A stretch of 11,221 nt of DNA from an uncultured Clostridia bacterium (GCA_937880545.1 CALFKA010000177.1:1-11221); one strand, 5' to 3'. Positions 1-6,872 are shown, numbered from the stretch's first letter. Notes: generated by a model from the letters alone, not told the origin. Numbers and translations: made by a program.

Positions 1-7
1 GTGGTAG

Positions 8-13
8 TATAAT
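8..13 (+). promoter_or_regulatory. -10 box of the DUF4298 gene promoter
   Basis: A perfect TATAAT lies about 50 bases before the ATG at 65. The -35 box would fall outside the window, so only half of the promoter can be judged. The expected transcription start is near position 20. Confidence 0.5.
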
Positions 14-64
14 ATTCTGGATAGAACGATTACTCAGAGAGAAGCAGTGAGCAAGGAGAAGACC

Positions 65-367
65 ATGGAGAGTGCAAAAGAACGTATGGAGCGAGCCGGC
101 GAAGTATATGAGCTGGTAGCAAAAGACAATGAAGAACTTAGAAAGATCGTCGTGTTTATGAAAGAGGCGGCGGCAAGACTTGAGCCCCTTTCTGAATACT
201 ACTTCGAAACATGGCTTGAGGACATGGAGGAGCTGGAAGCAAAAGGCTATCAGCATCCGATCATGAACGAAGACGCTGTCTATAATGAGATCGCTGATCA
301 GTATGAACTGATGAAGCAGATTCTTTTGGTGGCAGCCAAATATATTAATGGAGAGAGATCCATCTGA
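65..367 (+). CDS. DUF4298 family protein
   Basis: A 100-residue, strongly charged, helical protein of unknown function. It resembles the DUF4298 family: a helical N-terminus, a central segment with YYFETWLEDMEEL (the family's YY...WL.D signature), and a C-terminal helix following EDAVYNEIADQYELM. There is no signal peptide or membrane segment, so it is cytosolic. The frame is open from a GTG at 47, but the ATG at 65 is preferred because AAGGAG at 53-58 sits 6 bases before it, whereas the GTG has no good ribosome site. It is a single-gene unit, with its own -10 box upstream and a terminator directly downstream. The family has no established role that I know of. Confidence 0.8.
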   Translation: MESAKERMERAGEVYELVAKDNEELRKIVVFMKEAAARLEPLSEYYFETWLEDMEELEAKGYQHPIMNEDAVYNEIADQYELMKQILLVAAKYINGERSI

Positions 368-380
368 AGGCAGGTAGAAA

Positions 381-430
381 AAAAGCACCTTATGAAGGAG
401 TAGATCCGTTCATGAGGTGCTTTTGTTTTT
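381..430. terminator. Bidirectional intrinsic terminator between DUF4298 gene and ald
   Basis: A long stem pairs 381-396 with 409-424 (AAAAGCACCTTATGAA against TTCATGAGGTGCTTTT, one G-U pair), with a 12-base loop. The plus strand continues into TTTTGTTTTT. An A-run at the left foot gives the U-tract for transcripts coming from ald on the minus strand. The stops of the two convergent genes are at 367 and 448, so both fit. Confidence 0.9.
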
Positions 431-447
431 AAGGGTTTTGTTTGAAA

Positions 448-1566
448 TTACCCGATCAGTTCTTCGATATCCTTCAGGGGATAGCCAAGATCCTGGGCAA
501 CAGGTGCGTAAGTGACATGGCCTTCAGCCGTATTGACGCCGGGTGCCAGTTCAGGATGTCGTTTGCAGGCAGCTTTCCAGCCGAGGTTGGCAATGGCGAC
601 ACCATAACGTGTGGTGGCGTTGGAGAGAGCCTGTGTGGCGGTCTTTGCGACAGCTCCGGGGATGTTAGCTACGGCATAGTGAACGATGCCATGTTCGACG
701 AACACGGGATCGGAATGCGTCGTGGGCCTTCCGGCGGTCAGGTCAGTGGATCCGCCCTGATCAATCGCCACGTCGACGATGACAGAACCGGGCTCCATGG
801 TCTTGACCATGTCTTCCGAGATCAGCTGAGGAGCTTTGTGACCCGGGATGAGGATGGTGGAGACGACGAGATCCGCTTCTTTTACCACCTTGGCGATATT
901 AAAGTTATTGGAGTACAGAGTCTCGATCTTGTCGAGGAAGATGTCTGCTACTTCGCCGAGTCTGTCGATGTTGACATCGAGTACAGTGACTCTGGCACCC
1001 ATGCCGACGGCAATGCGGGTAGCGGCGGTGCCGACAACTCCGGCTCCGAGGATGACGACATGTGCGGGGGGAACACCGGGAACTCCTTGCAGGAGTACAC
1101 CTTTTCCTCCCTGAGGTTTCGTCAGATATTTGGCACCTTCCTGGACAGCCATGCGGCCGGCGACTTCACTCATGGGCTTGAGCAAGGGAAGGGCGCGACC
1201 GACCTGGACGGTTTCATAGGCGATGCCGACGCATTTTTTCTCTACCAGTTCTTTGGTCAGTGCTTCATCGGCAGCCAGATGTAAATATGTGTAGATAATA
1301 AGATCTTCGCGGAAATACTTATATTCGCTGGCGATCGGTTCTTTGACCTTGTAGATCATGTCTGCTTTCGCCCAAACGTCTTCCGCTTTCTCAAGAACAG
1401 TGGCTCCGGCGGCTTTGTATTCGTCATCAGAGAATCCAGAGGCAAGACCTGCTCCGGCTTCTACGAAGACTTCATGACCTTCGTGGACAAACTGATTGAC
1501 ACTTGCGGGGGTACAAGAAACACGACTCTCTTGGTCTTTGATTTCTTTTGGCACTCCTATGACCAT
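448..1566 (-). CDS. ald: Alanine dehydrogenase (NAD-dependent)
   Basis: Cytosolic enzyme (EC 1.4.1.1) interconverting L-alanine plus NAD+ with pyruvate, ammonia and NADH. It links amino-acid catabolism to pyruvate. The 372-residue length is the usual full length. The N-terminal MVIGVPKEIKDQESRVSCTP block contains Arg15, and Lys75 (YKVKEP) and His96 (YLHLA) match the substrate and catalytic residues known in the family. The Rossmann motif GAGVVG lies at 174-179, followed by the acidic Asp197 expected for NAD preference. Asp269 lies in VDVAIDQGG, which corresponds to the catalytic Asp270 of other Ald proteins. AAAGGAG at 1574-1580 lies 7 bases before the ATG. The gene is transcribed alone, with a shared terminator downstream and a divergent LUD-domain gene upstream. 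No lesions are seen. Confidence 0.97.
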   Translation of the reverse strand: MVIGVPKEIKDQESRVSCTPASVNQFVHEGHEVFVEAGAGLASGFSDDEYKAAGATVLEKAEDVWAKADMIYKVKEPIASEYKYFREDLIIYTYLHLAADEALTKELVEKKCVGIAYETVQVGRALPLLKPMSEVAGRMAVQEGAKYLTKPQGGKGVLLQGVPGVPPAHVVILGAGVVGTAATRIAVGMGARVTVLDVNIDRLGEVADIFLDKIETLYSNNFNIAKVVKEADLVVSTILIPGHKAPQLISEDMVKTMEPGSVIVDVAIDQGGSTDLTAGRPTTHSDPVFVEHGIVHYAVANIPGAVAKTATQALSNATTRYGVAIANLGWKAACKRHPELAPGVNTAEGHVTYAPVAQDLGYPLKDIEELIG

Positions 1567-1611
1567 TTAAATGCTCCTTTTTCTTTTGATAATATTCTAA
1601 CCAACATTCTC

Positions 1612-1640
1612 ATCATACCATGAATATAGGAAATTTTGAA
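1612..1640 (-). promoter_or_regulatory. Likely ald promoter
   Basis: On the minus strand, TTCAAA (1635-1640) is separated by 17 bases from TATGAT (1612-1617). TGG stands just before the -10 box, giving an extended -10. It points into ald, whose start is about 45 bases away. The call rests on spacing and box similarity only. Confidence 0.5.
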
Positions 1641-1665
1641 CCATGCTGAAAGGAGTTTGAGGCTG

Positions 1666-1708
1666 TGAAGATAAGCGTTTTATGACGAGAAAACAGCACT
1701 TATCTTCA
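1666..1708. repeat. Inverted repeat (long hairpin) in the ald/LUD intergenic region
   Basis: TGAAGATAAG (1666-1675) is repeated inverted as CTTATCTTCA (1699-1708). Inside, GTTTT (1677-1681) pairs with AAAAC (1690-1694), so a two-tier hairpin can form on either strand. It lies upstream of both divergent promoters and has no U-run, so it is unlikely to be a terminator. It could be an operator or a vestige of lost sequence. Nothing else recognisable occupies the 248-base gap apart from the two promoters. Confidence 0.6.
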
Positions 1709-1763
1709 TGTTTGCTTAGTAGACTCAGGCCCCGAGTATTGGGCGGGAGACGTGTATTCTGTG

Positions 1764-1775
1764 TGATATTATAAT
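1764..1775 (+). promoter_or_regulatory. Likely promoter (-10 region) of the LUD-domain gene
   Basis: TGATATTATAAT contains an extended -10 (TGA then TATTAT, 1764-1772) overlapping a perfect TATAAT at 1770-1775. No good -35 box is seen at standard distance, which is compatible with an extended -10 promoter. Transcription would begin about 30 bases before the ATG at 1815. Confidence 0.5.
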
Positions 1776-1814
1776 AAAAACAGGAAGATCATCTCACCGA
1801 ACATAGAACACAGG

Positions 1815-2462
1815 ATGGAGGTGGCCACGACACCTAGGCAGACATACTTTCAAAACGTTTCTCAAACGATCATCAAAAACCTGGAAAAGAGACAGATGGA
1901 GGGGTATTACTGCGCGACTTCTTATGAGGCTGTAGAGAAGGTGCTCTCACTGATACCGGAGGGATCCAGTATCAGCTGGGGAGGCTCTGTGACACTGTCG
2001 GAGACGGGGATCCTAGATGCTCTGAAAGAGAAGGAATATGAACTGATTGATAGAGCGACTGCGACCACAAAGGAAGAGCGCAAGGCTCTGTACTCACGGG
2101 TCGTGGGGTGCGACTATTTCCTGATGAGTACCAATGCTATTACACTCGATGGAGAATTGGTCAATATCGACAATTCCGGTACCAGGGTCGCCTTTCTGTG
2201 CTTTGGACCCGAAAACGTCATCGTCGTCGCCGGCATGAACAAAATCGTCCCCGATGAAACGTCAGGAGTTAAGCGAGTACAAAATGTCGCCTCACCGCCC
2301 AATACCGTTCGGCTCAACAGAAAGACTCCCTGCGCTATTACCGGAAGATGCGGCGATTGTCTCACCCCTGAGACAATCTGCGGGCAGAAGGTTGTCACCC
2401 GATACTCCGCAACGCCCGGAAGGATCAAGGTGATTCTCGTAGGGGAAGAACTTGGTTTTTAA
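1815..2462 (+). CDS. LUD-domain (DUF162, LutC/YkgG-like) lactate-utilization-type protein
   Basis: A 215-residue soluble protein of the LUD (DUF162) family. Members include LutB/LutC, which take part in lactate oxidation to pyruvate, but many standalone members such as this one have no assigned reaction. Family landmarks are ISWGGSVTLSETGI (53-66), CDYFLMSTNAIT (99-110), ELVNIDNSGTRVAFLCFGP (114-132) and VAGMNKIV (138-145). The C-terminal segment at 173-189 has four cysteines (173, 179, 182, 189), a pattern I recall from standalone members; the cysteines could bind metal, but this is inferred. No lutA or lutB neighbour is present. The first ATG is used, although the GGAGG at 1817-1821 lies just inside it and upstream Shine-Dalgarno pairing is weak, so the exact start is less certain than the frame. 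It is divergent from ald, whose product also acts at pyruvate. Confidence 0.85.
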   Translation: MEVATTPRQTYFQNVSQTIIKNLEKRQMEGYYCATSYEAVEKVLSLIPEGSSISWGGSVTLSETGILDALKEKEYELIDRATATTKEERKALYSRVVGCDYFLMSTNAITLDGELVNIDNSGTRVAFLCFGPENVIVVAGMNKIVPDETSGVKRVQNVASPPNTVRLNRKTPCAITGRCGDCLTPETICGQKVVTRYSATPGRIKVILVGEELGF

Positions 2463-2544
2463 AAGAAGCCGGTGGTGTTCCGAAAGCCTGACAGGGTAAA
2501 TATGCAGAGCAGACACCTGACTCTTCATGCCAAAGGAGTTCATT

Positions 2545-3261
2545 ATGGCGATAACCAAGCTTGTAAGTGGTGCAGTAAAGTTTCTTCCTGTTGCGGCGAA
2601 GGCGGCAGACAAGATCGTCCCCATAGCGGAAAAAGCCGTCGATAAGTTTCATGAACATCGCAGAGATCTGGTTGATTTGTCGGTAATGGTGGAGCTGGGC
2701 ATTGAGGAAGCCAAGGCTCACCTTGAAAAGAAGGGCTTTGTCGTGCATCCGGTGCTGCTTCCCCCGCAGGATAAATACAAAAATGTCGTCTCTGATACCG
2801 TTCTTAGCATCTCTCCCAAGAAAGCCAAAGCGCATGCAGGAACGCTCGTCAAACTCTACTATGTCGATCAGAATACTGTTGACAAGAGCCGCAAGACGAG
2901 TGAACTGATCAATGTGGTAGGGATGCCCCTGGAGAAGGCGACCGATATTTTAGAAGGGCTGAAGCTCAATGTTGTGGCGGCTCTTGCGGCACCGAAGAAA
3001 GAATACGCTGAAAAGAAGATCGATCAGGTGCTGGAGATGAAGCCGGCTCCGTCGGCGCTCCTTAAAAATGTGAAAAAAGGCACGGTTATCGCACTGAAGT
3101 ACATCGATGAAGTTGCTCTGGAGGAAAGTCAGGAACTGCAGCGTGCGCATCAAGAGAAGATCCTTGCAAGAAGTGAGAAGCTCAATGAGCGACTCATCCA
3201 AGTGAAAAAACTCATCGAACGAAAAGAACCCCAAGTGAAAAAAGGCGGCAAGAAAGAATAG
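2545..3261 (+). CDS. Soluble protein with two PASTA-like domains
   Basis: A 238-residue protein of unknown function. An Ala/Val/Lys-rich amphipathic helix (about 1-38) is followed by two PASTA-like modules. The first (about 42-110) has the pattern DLSVMVELGIEEAKAHLEKKGF...DTVLSISP...GTLVKLYYV. The second (about 119-188) has INVVGMPLEKATDILEGLKL...IDQVLEMKP...GTVIALKYI. A charged, probably coiled tail runs from 190 to 238 and ends Lys-rich. PASTA domains normally sit outside the cell on Ser/Thr kinases or penicillin-binding proteins and bind muropeptides or beta-lactams; here I see no signal peptide, transmembrane helix, kinase or transpeptidase. The start at 2545 is chosen over an in-frame ATG at 2527 because AAAGGAG at 2532-2538 lies 6 bases before it. 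No terminator separates it from the LUD gene 82 bases upstream, so they may share a transcript. The domain call is by pattern and needs a profile search. Confidence 0.7.
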   Translation: MAITKLVSGAVKFLPVAAKAADKIVPIAEKAVDKFHEHRRDLVDLSVMVELGIEEAKAHLEKKGFVVHPVLLPPQDKYKNVVSDTVLSISPKKAKAHAGTLVKLYYVDQNTVDKSRKTSELINVVGMPLEKATDILEGLKLNVVAALAAPKKEYAEKKIDQVLEMKPAPSALLKNVKKGTVIALKYIDEVALEESQELQRAHQEKILARSEKLNERLIQVKKLIERKEPQVKKGGKKE

Positions 3262-3290
3262 CCCGACTTTTGTGAAGGGAACCGAAAGGT

Positions 3291-3330
3291 AAAGACACAT
3301 ATCCCTGCGTAGGAGACATGTGTCTTTTGT
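3291..3330. terminator. Intrinsic terminator between PASTA-like gene and yjdM
   Basis: AAAGACACAT (3291-3300) pairs perfectly with ATGTGTCTTT (3318-3327) around a 17-base loop, and the plus strand continues TTTTGTTGT. It lies between two convergent genes and probably ends both, although the U-tract is short in each direction. Confidence 0.7.
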
Positions 3331-3341
3331 TGTCTGAAGAA

Positions 3342-3677
3342 CTATTTTTTGACGACGGAGGATTTGAGGTAAACAGAACCCAGACCCTCTACTCTAGCTT
3401 CTATATCGTGGCCGTCGACGGGCTCTGAGAGAAGTCGGATGCCGCGGACGCGGGTCCCCAACTTGATGACATCCTTTCCCATCTTAAGGTCTCTGATGAC
3501 CGTGACATCATCGCCGTCGCTGAGTTCATTTCCGTTGGCGTCGCGGGTGATCAGTGCTTCTTCCGCTGCCTTCTGACTTTCATCGGTCCACTCGTGAAAA
3601 CACATCGGACATACGTAGAGGTGTCCATCGAGGTACGTGTAGTTCTCCTGACATTTGGGGCATGCCGGCAAGCTCAT
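3342..3677 (-). CDS. yjdM: YjdM (PhnA-family) zinc-ribbon protein
   Basis: A 111-residue cytosolic protein of the PhnA/YjdM family. It is historically linked to the phosphonate operon of E. coli, but its role is not settled. The N-terminal zinc ribbon has Cys6, Cys9, Cys23 and Cys26 (ACPKCQ...YVCPMCFHEW). The C-terminal SH3-like half reads SDGDDVTVIRDLKMGK, IKLGTRVRGIRL and the invariant-looking ending GSVYLKSSVVKK. The frame extends to 3722, but the ATG at 3675-3677 is chosen because the near-perfect AAAGGAGGTT (3681-3690) lies just before it and the protein then matches family length. No other phn genes are nearby. An overlapping upstream reading frame and repeats lie in front of it. Confidence 0.92.
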   Translation of the reverse strand: MSLPACPKCQENYTYLDGHLYVCPMCFHEWTDESQKAAEEALITRDANGNELSDGDDVTVIRDLKMGKDVIKLGTRVRGIRLLSEPVDGHDIEARVEGLGSVYLKSSVVKK

Positions 3678-3709
3678 GCGAACCTCCTTTTGCCTTGTAC
3701 TCTTCTTCA

Positions 3710-3775
3710 AGGATAGCATCAACAGTTGTTTCTGTCATTTTTGGCGACAACTGTACCCTTTTGAGGATAGTATCA
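3710..3775. repeat. Nested direct and inverted repeats in the yjdM/nucleotidase intergenic region
   Basis: AGGATAGCATCA (3710-3721) recurs as AGGATAGTATCA (3764-3775), one mismatch. Between them ACAGTTGT (3722-3729) is inverted as ACAACTGT (3747-3754). The block lies 33-98 bases upstream of the yjdM start, where a promoter or operator would be expected. I could not place a convincing -35/-10 pair. Confidence 0.5.
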
Positions 3776-3802
3776 GTTCATGGTGGCAGGTAGTATTTAA
3801 TG

Positions 3803-3816
3803 TGGGAGCGCTTACT
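3803..3816 (+). promoter_or_regulatory. Candidate cre (CcpA-type) operator upstream of the 5'-nucleotidase gene
   Basis: TGGGAGCGCTTACT matches 12 of 14 positions of the Bacillota catabolite-response pattern TGWAARCGYTWNCW and contains the palindromic AGCGCT core. It is 86 bases before the nucleotidase ATG and also lies upstream of divergent yjdM. Whether this organism has CcpA is unknown from the window; other LacI-family regulators bind similar cores. Confidence 0.4.
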
Positions 3817-3902
3817 ATTTCCCGATCGATATTTGCAGATGGTTGCCGGAGGCCAAACTTTGTCAACGACCACTTGTCACGCAGCCTGTGAAGGAGTGAG
3901 GC

Positions 3903-5366
3903 ATGAAAAACACGAAAAAGCTGACGATCCTTCATTCCAATGACCTACACGGTGACTTCCTTGCCGAAGAGATCGATGAAAATCTCGTAGGTGGAATCTC
4001 CATGTTATCCGGTTATGTTGAGAAGGTTCGTGCAGAGGAGCAAAATGTCATCTATGCAATAGCGGGAGACATGTTCCGCGGATCGCTGATTGATTCGGAA
4101 TATAAAGGGATTTCTACGATTGAGATTATGAATCTCCTCGCTCCGGACATCGTGACTATCGGCAATCACGAGCTTGATTATGGCATCGCCCATCTTCTCT
4201 TTTTGGAGAAGTGCGCAAAGTTTCCCCTCATCAACGCCAATGTGTATATCAAGACTACGGGGGCTCGTCTGTTTACACCTTATAAAATCTTTGAAATTGA
4301 TGACATGAAGATTCTCTTTATCGGCATCATCACCGAAGAAGTCATGTCACAGGCGAGGCGAGAGGACTTGATAGGCACATTGATAGATACGGCAGATGCC
4401 GCGCGAGAAGTGGAAAGAATATGCAACGCTTATCGGGCGGTGGATATTGATTTTACGGTGCTCCTGACGCATATCGGTTTTGAAGAAGACAGGAAACTGG
4501 CTAGACTTCTCAGTAAAGATAGCGGTGTCGATCTCATCCTCGGAGGTCACAGTCATACCTATATGCAAGAGCCTTGGGTAGAAAATGGCATCGTGATCGC
4601 CCAAGCAGGAGACGGCACAGACCAGATTGGTCACTTTGAAATTATTGTGGATACCGACCTCAACACCATCGACTCTTTTGAGTGGAAGGTCATCCCCATT
4701 GACGATACGCACTGCCCAAGAAATATCCGTCTCGAAGAGCTGATCCGTGAGTACAAAAAACTGACAGACTCGAAGTATATCCGCCATGTCACGACTTTTC
4801 ACCGTACACTGACGCATCCTCAGAGAAACCAGGAGACAGAAATCGGCAATCTGTTTGCCGATATTTTGGGGAACTCGCTCGGTGTAGATGTCATGCTACT
4901 AGGCTCGGGCAGTATCCGCAAAGAGTCTCTCGGCCCTATTGTCTGCTATTCCGATCTGAAGGAGATCTTCCCGTATGATGATGGCATCCACCTGCTCAAA
5001 GTGACAGGGGGACAACTCCGGAAAATGCTTCACCACATGTTGCGAGAGGAGTCCTTTACAGGAAAAACAGAATTCTACCAGGTGTCGAAGAGCTTAAGAA
5101 TGATCTACTCGCGTTCCAGAAAGAAGTTTGATGAGTTCCTGTTTATGAAGGATCCTCTGGAAGAAGATCGATTGCTTACTATCGCATTGCAGGGTTTTCA
5201 CTATGACAACTTTCAGGAATTTCTGGGACTGCCACTTAAAGAAGTAGAATGCCATCAAAAAAGCCGCACGATCTCAAGTTCCGCCTTGGACATCCTGGAA
5301 GAAGCATTTTCTACGGTTGCAGGTCTGGATGCAAGAATTGAAGGAAGAATCACCATCGTCGAATAA
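3903..5366 (+). CDS. Cytosolic 5'-nucleotidase / UDP-sugar hydrolase family metallophosphoesterase (YunD-like)
   Basis: A 487-residue two-domain enzyme of the 5'-nucleotidase family, expected to dephosphorylate nucleotides or related phosphoesters using two metal ions. The metallophosphoesterase motifs are in order: HSNDLHG (11-17), AGDMFRG (54-60), GNHELDYG (87-94), LLTHIGFEEDR (187-197) and GGHSHT (214-219). The C-terminal substrate-binding domain follows, with ETEIGNLFAD (312-321), GSGSIR (335-340) and FPYDD (357-361). The usual secretion signal is absent: the protein begins MKNTKKLTILHSNDLHG, so it is cytosolic as in the YunD group, and its exact substrate is open. AAGGAG at 3891-3896 lies 6 bases before the ATG. 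The DUF4428 gene starts 28 bases after its stop, so the two are probably co-transcribed. Confidence 0.93.
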   Translation: MKNTKKLTILHSNDLHGDFLAEEIDENLVGGISMLSGYVEKVRAEEQNVIYAIAGDMFRGSLIDSEYKGISTIEIMNLLAPDIVTIGNHELDYGIAHLLFLEKCAKFPLINANVYIKTTGARLFTPYKIFEIDDMKILFIGIITEEVMSQARREDLIGTLIDTADAAREVERICNAYRAVDIDFTVLLTHIGFEEDRKLARLLSKDSGVDLILGGHSHTYMQEPWVENGIVIAQAGDGTDQIGHFEIIVDTDLNTIDSFEWKVIPIDDTHCPRNIRLEELIREYKKLTDSKYIRHVTTFHRTLTHPQRNQETEIGNLFADILGNSLGVDVMLLGSGSIRKESLGPIVCYSDLKEIFPYDDGIHLLKVTGGQLRKMLHHMLREESFTGKTEFYQVSKSLRMIYSRSRKKFDEFLFMKDPLEEDRLLTIALQGFHYDNFQEFLGLPLKEVECHQKSRTISSSALDILEEAFSTVAGLDARIEGRITIVE

Positions 5367-5394
5367 CGGAAAACAAAAACACTGGAGGCTTAGA

Positions 5395-6153
5395 ATGTTT
5401 AAAGGATTGTTTGAGAAGAAGAACTGCGATATCTGTGACGGAAAGATCGGTGTCCTCGGAAACCGAAAACTTGAAGACGGCAATCTCTGCAAGGACTGCG
5501 CGAAGAAACTGTCGCCTTTCTTTAGTGAGAGAAGAAGGTCTACTGTCGATGACATCCAAAGGCAACTTGAATACCGGCAAGAAAACGAGAATGCTCTCTC
5601 ACAATTTGTGCCCACACGGATCTTCGGTAAGAGGACTCGCCTACTGATCGATGAAAGAAGCAGGAAGTTCATCGTCACATCCCAGCAGGACTGGCAAAAG
5701 GGAAATCCTGACATTATAGGCCTCGATCAGGTAACATATGTCAACATAGATGTTGATGAAGACAGAGATGAAATCTACAGAGAAGGAAGTGATGGAAAGA
5801 AGGAGAGTTACAATCCTCCTCGCTATGAGTATGAGTACACCTTTTATGTAGAAATCGGCGTACAGTCACCATGGTTTGACGACATCCGTTTCGCCTACAG
5901 CAATGAGACGCCGAAGTCGCGCCATGACAGTCTATACAGAAATTTAGAGCGAGAAACCAATGAACTGCGCACTTTCCTCCTGAGAAGAGAGGAGCCTGTT
6001 GCATCAGCGATCGCTCCGGAGGCGTTTACCGCAGCGTCACCACAACCTCAGCAGCCTCTTGGCCCCAAGTTCTGTGGAAGCTGTGGGGGAGGACTCGATC
6101 CCATGAATCCTGCAAAGTTCTGCCCAAGTTGCGGAGCCCCGACGGGAGTATAG
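5395..6153 (+). CDS. DUF4428 domain protein with C-terminal zinc ribbon
   Basis: A 252-residue protein of unknown function. The N-terminal DUF4428-type zinc finger has Cys11, Cys14, Cys32 and Cys35 (NCDICDGKIGVLGNRKLEDG...LCKDC). The middle domain (about 50-205) is rich in acidic and aromatic residues and has no recognised motif. A Pro/Ala/Gln linker (about 206-222) leads to a second zinc ribbon with Cys227, Cys230, Cys243 and Cys246. No membrane segment is seen, so it is probably cytosolic. The frame is open from 5317, inside the nucleotidase gene, but the ATG at 5395 is chosen because GGAGG (5384-5388) lies 6 bases before it and the family starts MFKGLF-like. It is likely the second gene of a unit with the nucleotidase. 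Paired zinc fingers suggest protein or nucleic-acid contacts, which is inference only. Confidence 0.88.
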   Translation: MFKGLFEKKNCDICDGKIGVLGNRKLEDGNLCKDCAKKLSPFFSERRRSTVDDIQRQLEYRQENENALSQFVPTRIFGKRTRLLIDERSRKFIVTSQQDWQKGNPDIIGLDQVTYVNIDVDEDRDEIYREGSDGKKESYNPPRYEYEYTFYVEIGVQSPWFDDIRFAYSNETPKSRHDSLYRNLERETNELRTFLLRREEPVASAIAPEAFTAASPQPQQPLGPKFCGSCGGGLDPMNPAKFCPSCGAPTGV

Positions 6154-6186
6154 GAGCCTTTTCTTCAATAAGAAAGAAAAGAAAGG

Positions 6187-6223
6187 AAGCCGGTCTGCTC
6201 AAAATCATCAGACCGGCTTTTCA
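6187..6223. terminator. Bidirectional intrinsic terminator between DUF4428 and PAS genes
   Basis: AAGCCGGTCTG (6187-6197) pairs perfectly with CAGACCGGCTT (6209-6219) around an 11-base loop, followed by TTTTC on the plus strand. On the minus strand the purine-rich stretch left of the stem reads as a U-rich tail. It can end both convergent genes. Confidence 0.9.
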
Positions 6224-6271
6224 TATGAGTGTGTCTCCATTTTTCGGTAACGGAGTGGGCTGAAGGGAAAG

Positions 6272-6697
6272 CTACTTTTCTTTCAGTTGTTTCTCCAGCT
6301 CCATAAGACGCCTTCGCGTCTCTTGTTCCTTGTTCCAGCGTTCGGTGACATCTCTGAGGATGGAGACGACATATTCTACCTTGCCTTCTTCATCCGTCAA
6401 AATGCTTAGGCGAAACTCCACGGAGATTCTTTCTCCTGCTTTGTTCATGGCGGGAACTGCCAGCATATGGCCGGGTCCATACCTGGATTTGCCGGTCTCT
6501 ACGTAGACGGCATAGGCTTCGTTGTGACGCTGACGCAGTTTTTCGGGGATGATGGCATCGAGATTGTTGCCGAGCATTTCTTCGGAAGTAAAGCCGAAGA
6601 TCTCTGTAGAGCCCTGATTCCAATAAGCCACGTTGCCCGCACGATCCAGGGCAATAATGGAGTCGGGGGCAATATCCATGGCGTGTTGTAAATTCAT
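6272..6697 (-). CDS. Standalone PAS-domain protein
   Basis: A 141-residue soluble protein made of one PAS domain (about 1-117: APDSIIALDRAGNVAYWNQGSTEIFGFTSEEMLGNN, then the PAC part VEFRLSILTDEEGKVEYVVSILRDVTER). A short Glu/Lys/Arg-rich coiled-coil tail follows (about 118-141). There is no kinase, GGDEF, HTH or other output domain. PAS domains bind small ligands or cofactors or mediate dimerisation; the ligand cannot be told from the sequence. It could act in trans on a partner or be a sensor lacking its output. AAAGGAG (6704-6710) lies 6 bases before the ATG. Possible -10 boxes upstream on the minus strand (such as TACAAT at 6716-6721) are too close to the ribosome site to be convincing. 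Confidence 0.9.
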   Translation of the reverse strand: MNLQHAMDIAPDSIIALDRAGNVAYWNQGSTEIFGFTSEEMLGNNLDAIIPEKLRQRHNEAYAVYVETGKSRYGPGHMLAVPAMNKAGERISVEFRLSILTDEEGKVEYVVSILRDVTERWNKEQETRRRLMELEKQLKEK

Positions 6698-6805
6698 GGA
6701 GTTCTCCTTTCAATGATTGTAATTACTTTGTACCCATAGAAAGCCACCCGTGAGCAGAATCAGAAACTTCCACTCTTCGCTGTGTTACCCGGATAGAAGT
6801 AGAGG

Positions 6806-6811
6806 TATAAT
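6806..6811 (+). promoter_or_regulatory. -10 box of the small membrane protein gene
   Basis: A perfect TATAAT lies 61 bases before the TTG start at 6873. No good -35 box is found at 17 bases (TGTTAC), so the promoter is only partly supported. Confidence 0.4.
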
Positions 6812-6872
6812 CGAGCAGGGAAGGTCAACTAGTAGTTTTTAGTAATTTGCTCCGGAAAAGGAGGATACGGTC

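Noticed and set aside
442..1284. 280-codon open frame on the plus strand
   Set aside because: It is antisense to ald, whose protein is unmistakable, and has no ribosome site or recognisable domain.
1711..1760. GCCC...GGGC pairing as a possible riboswitch or leader structure
   Set aside because: Only four base pairs, placed before the -10 box and so not transcribed with the LUD gene; no riboswitch consensus.
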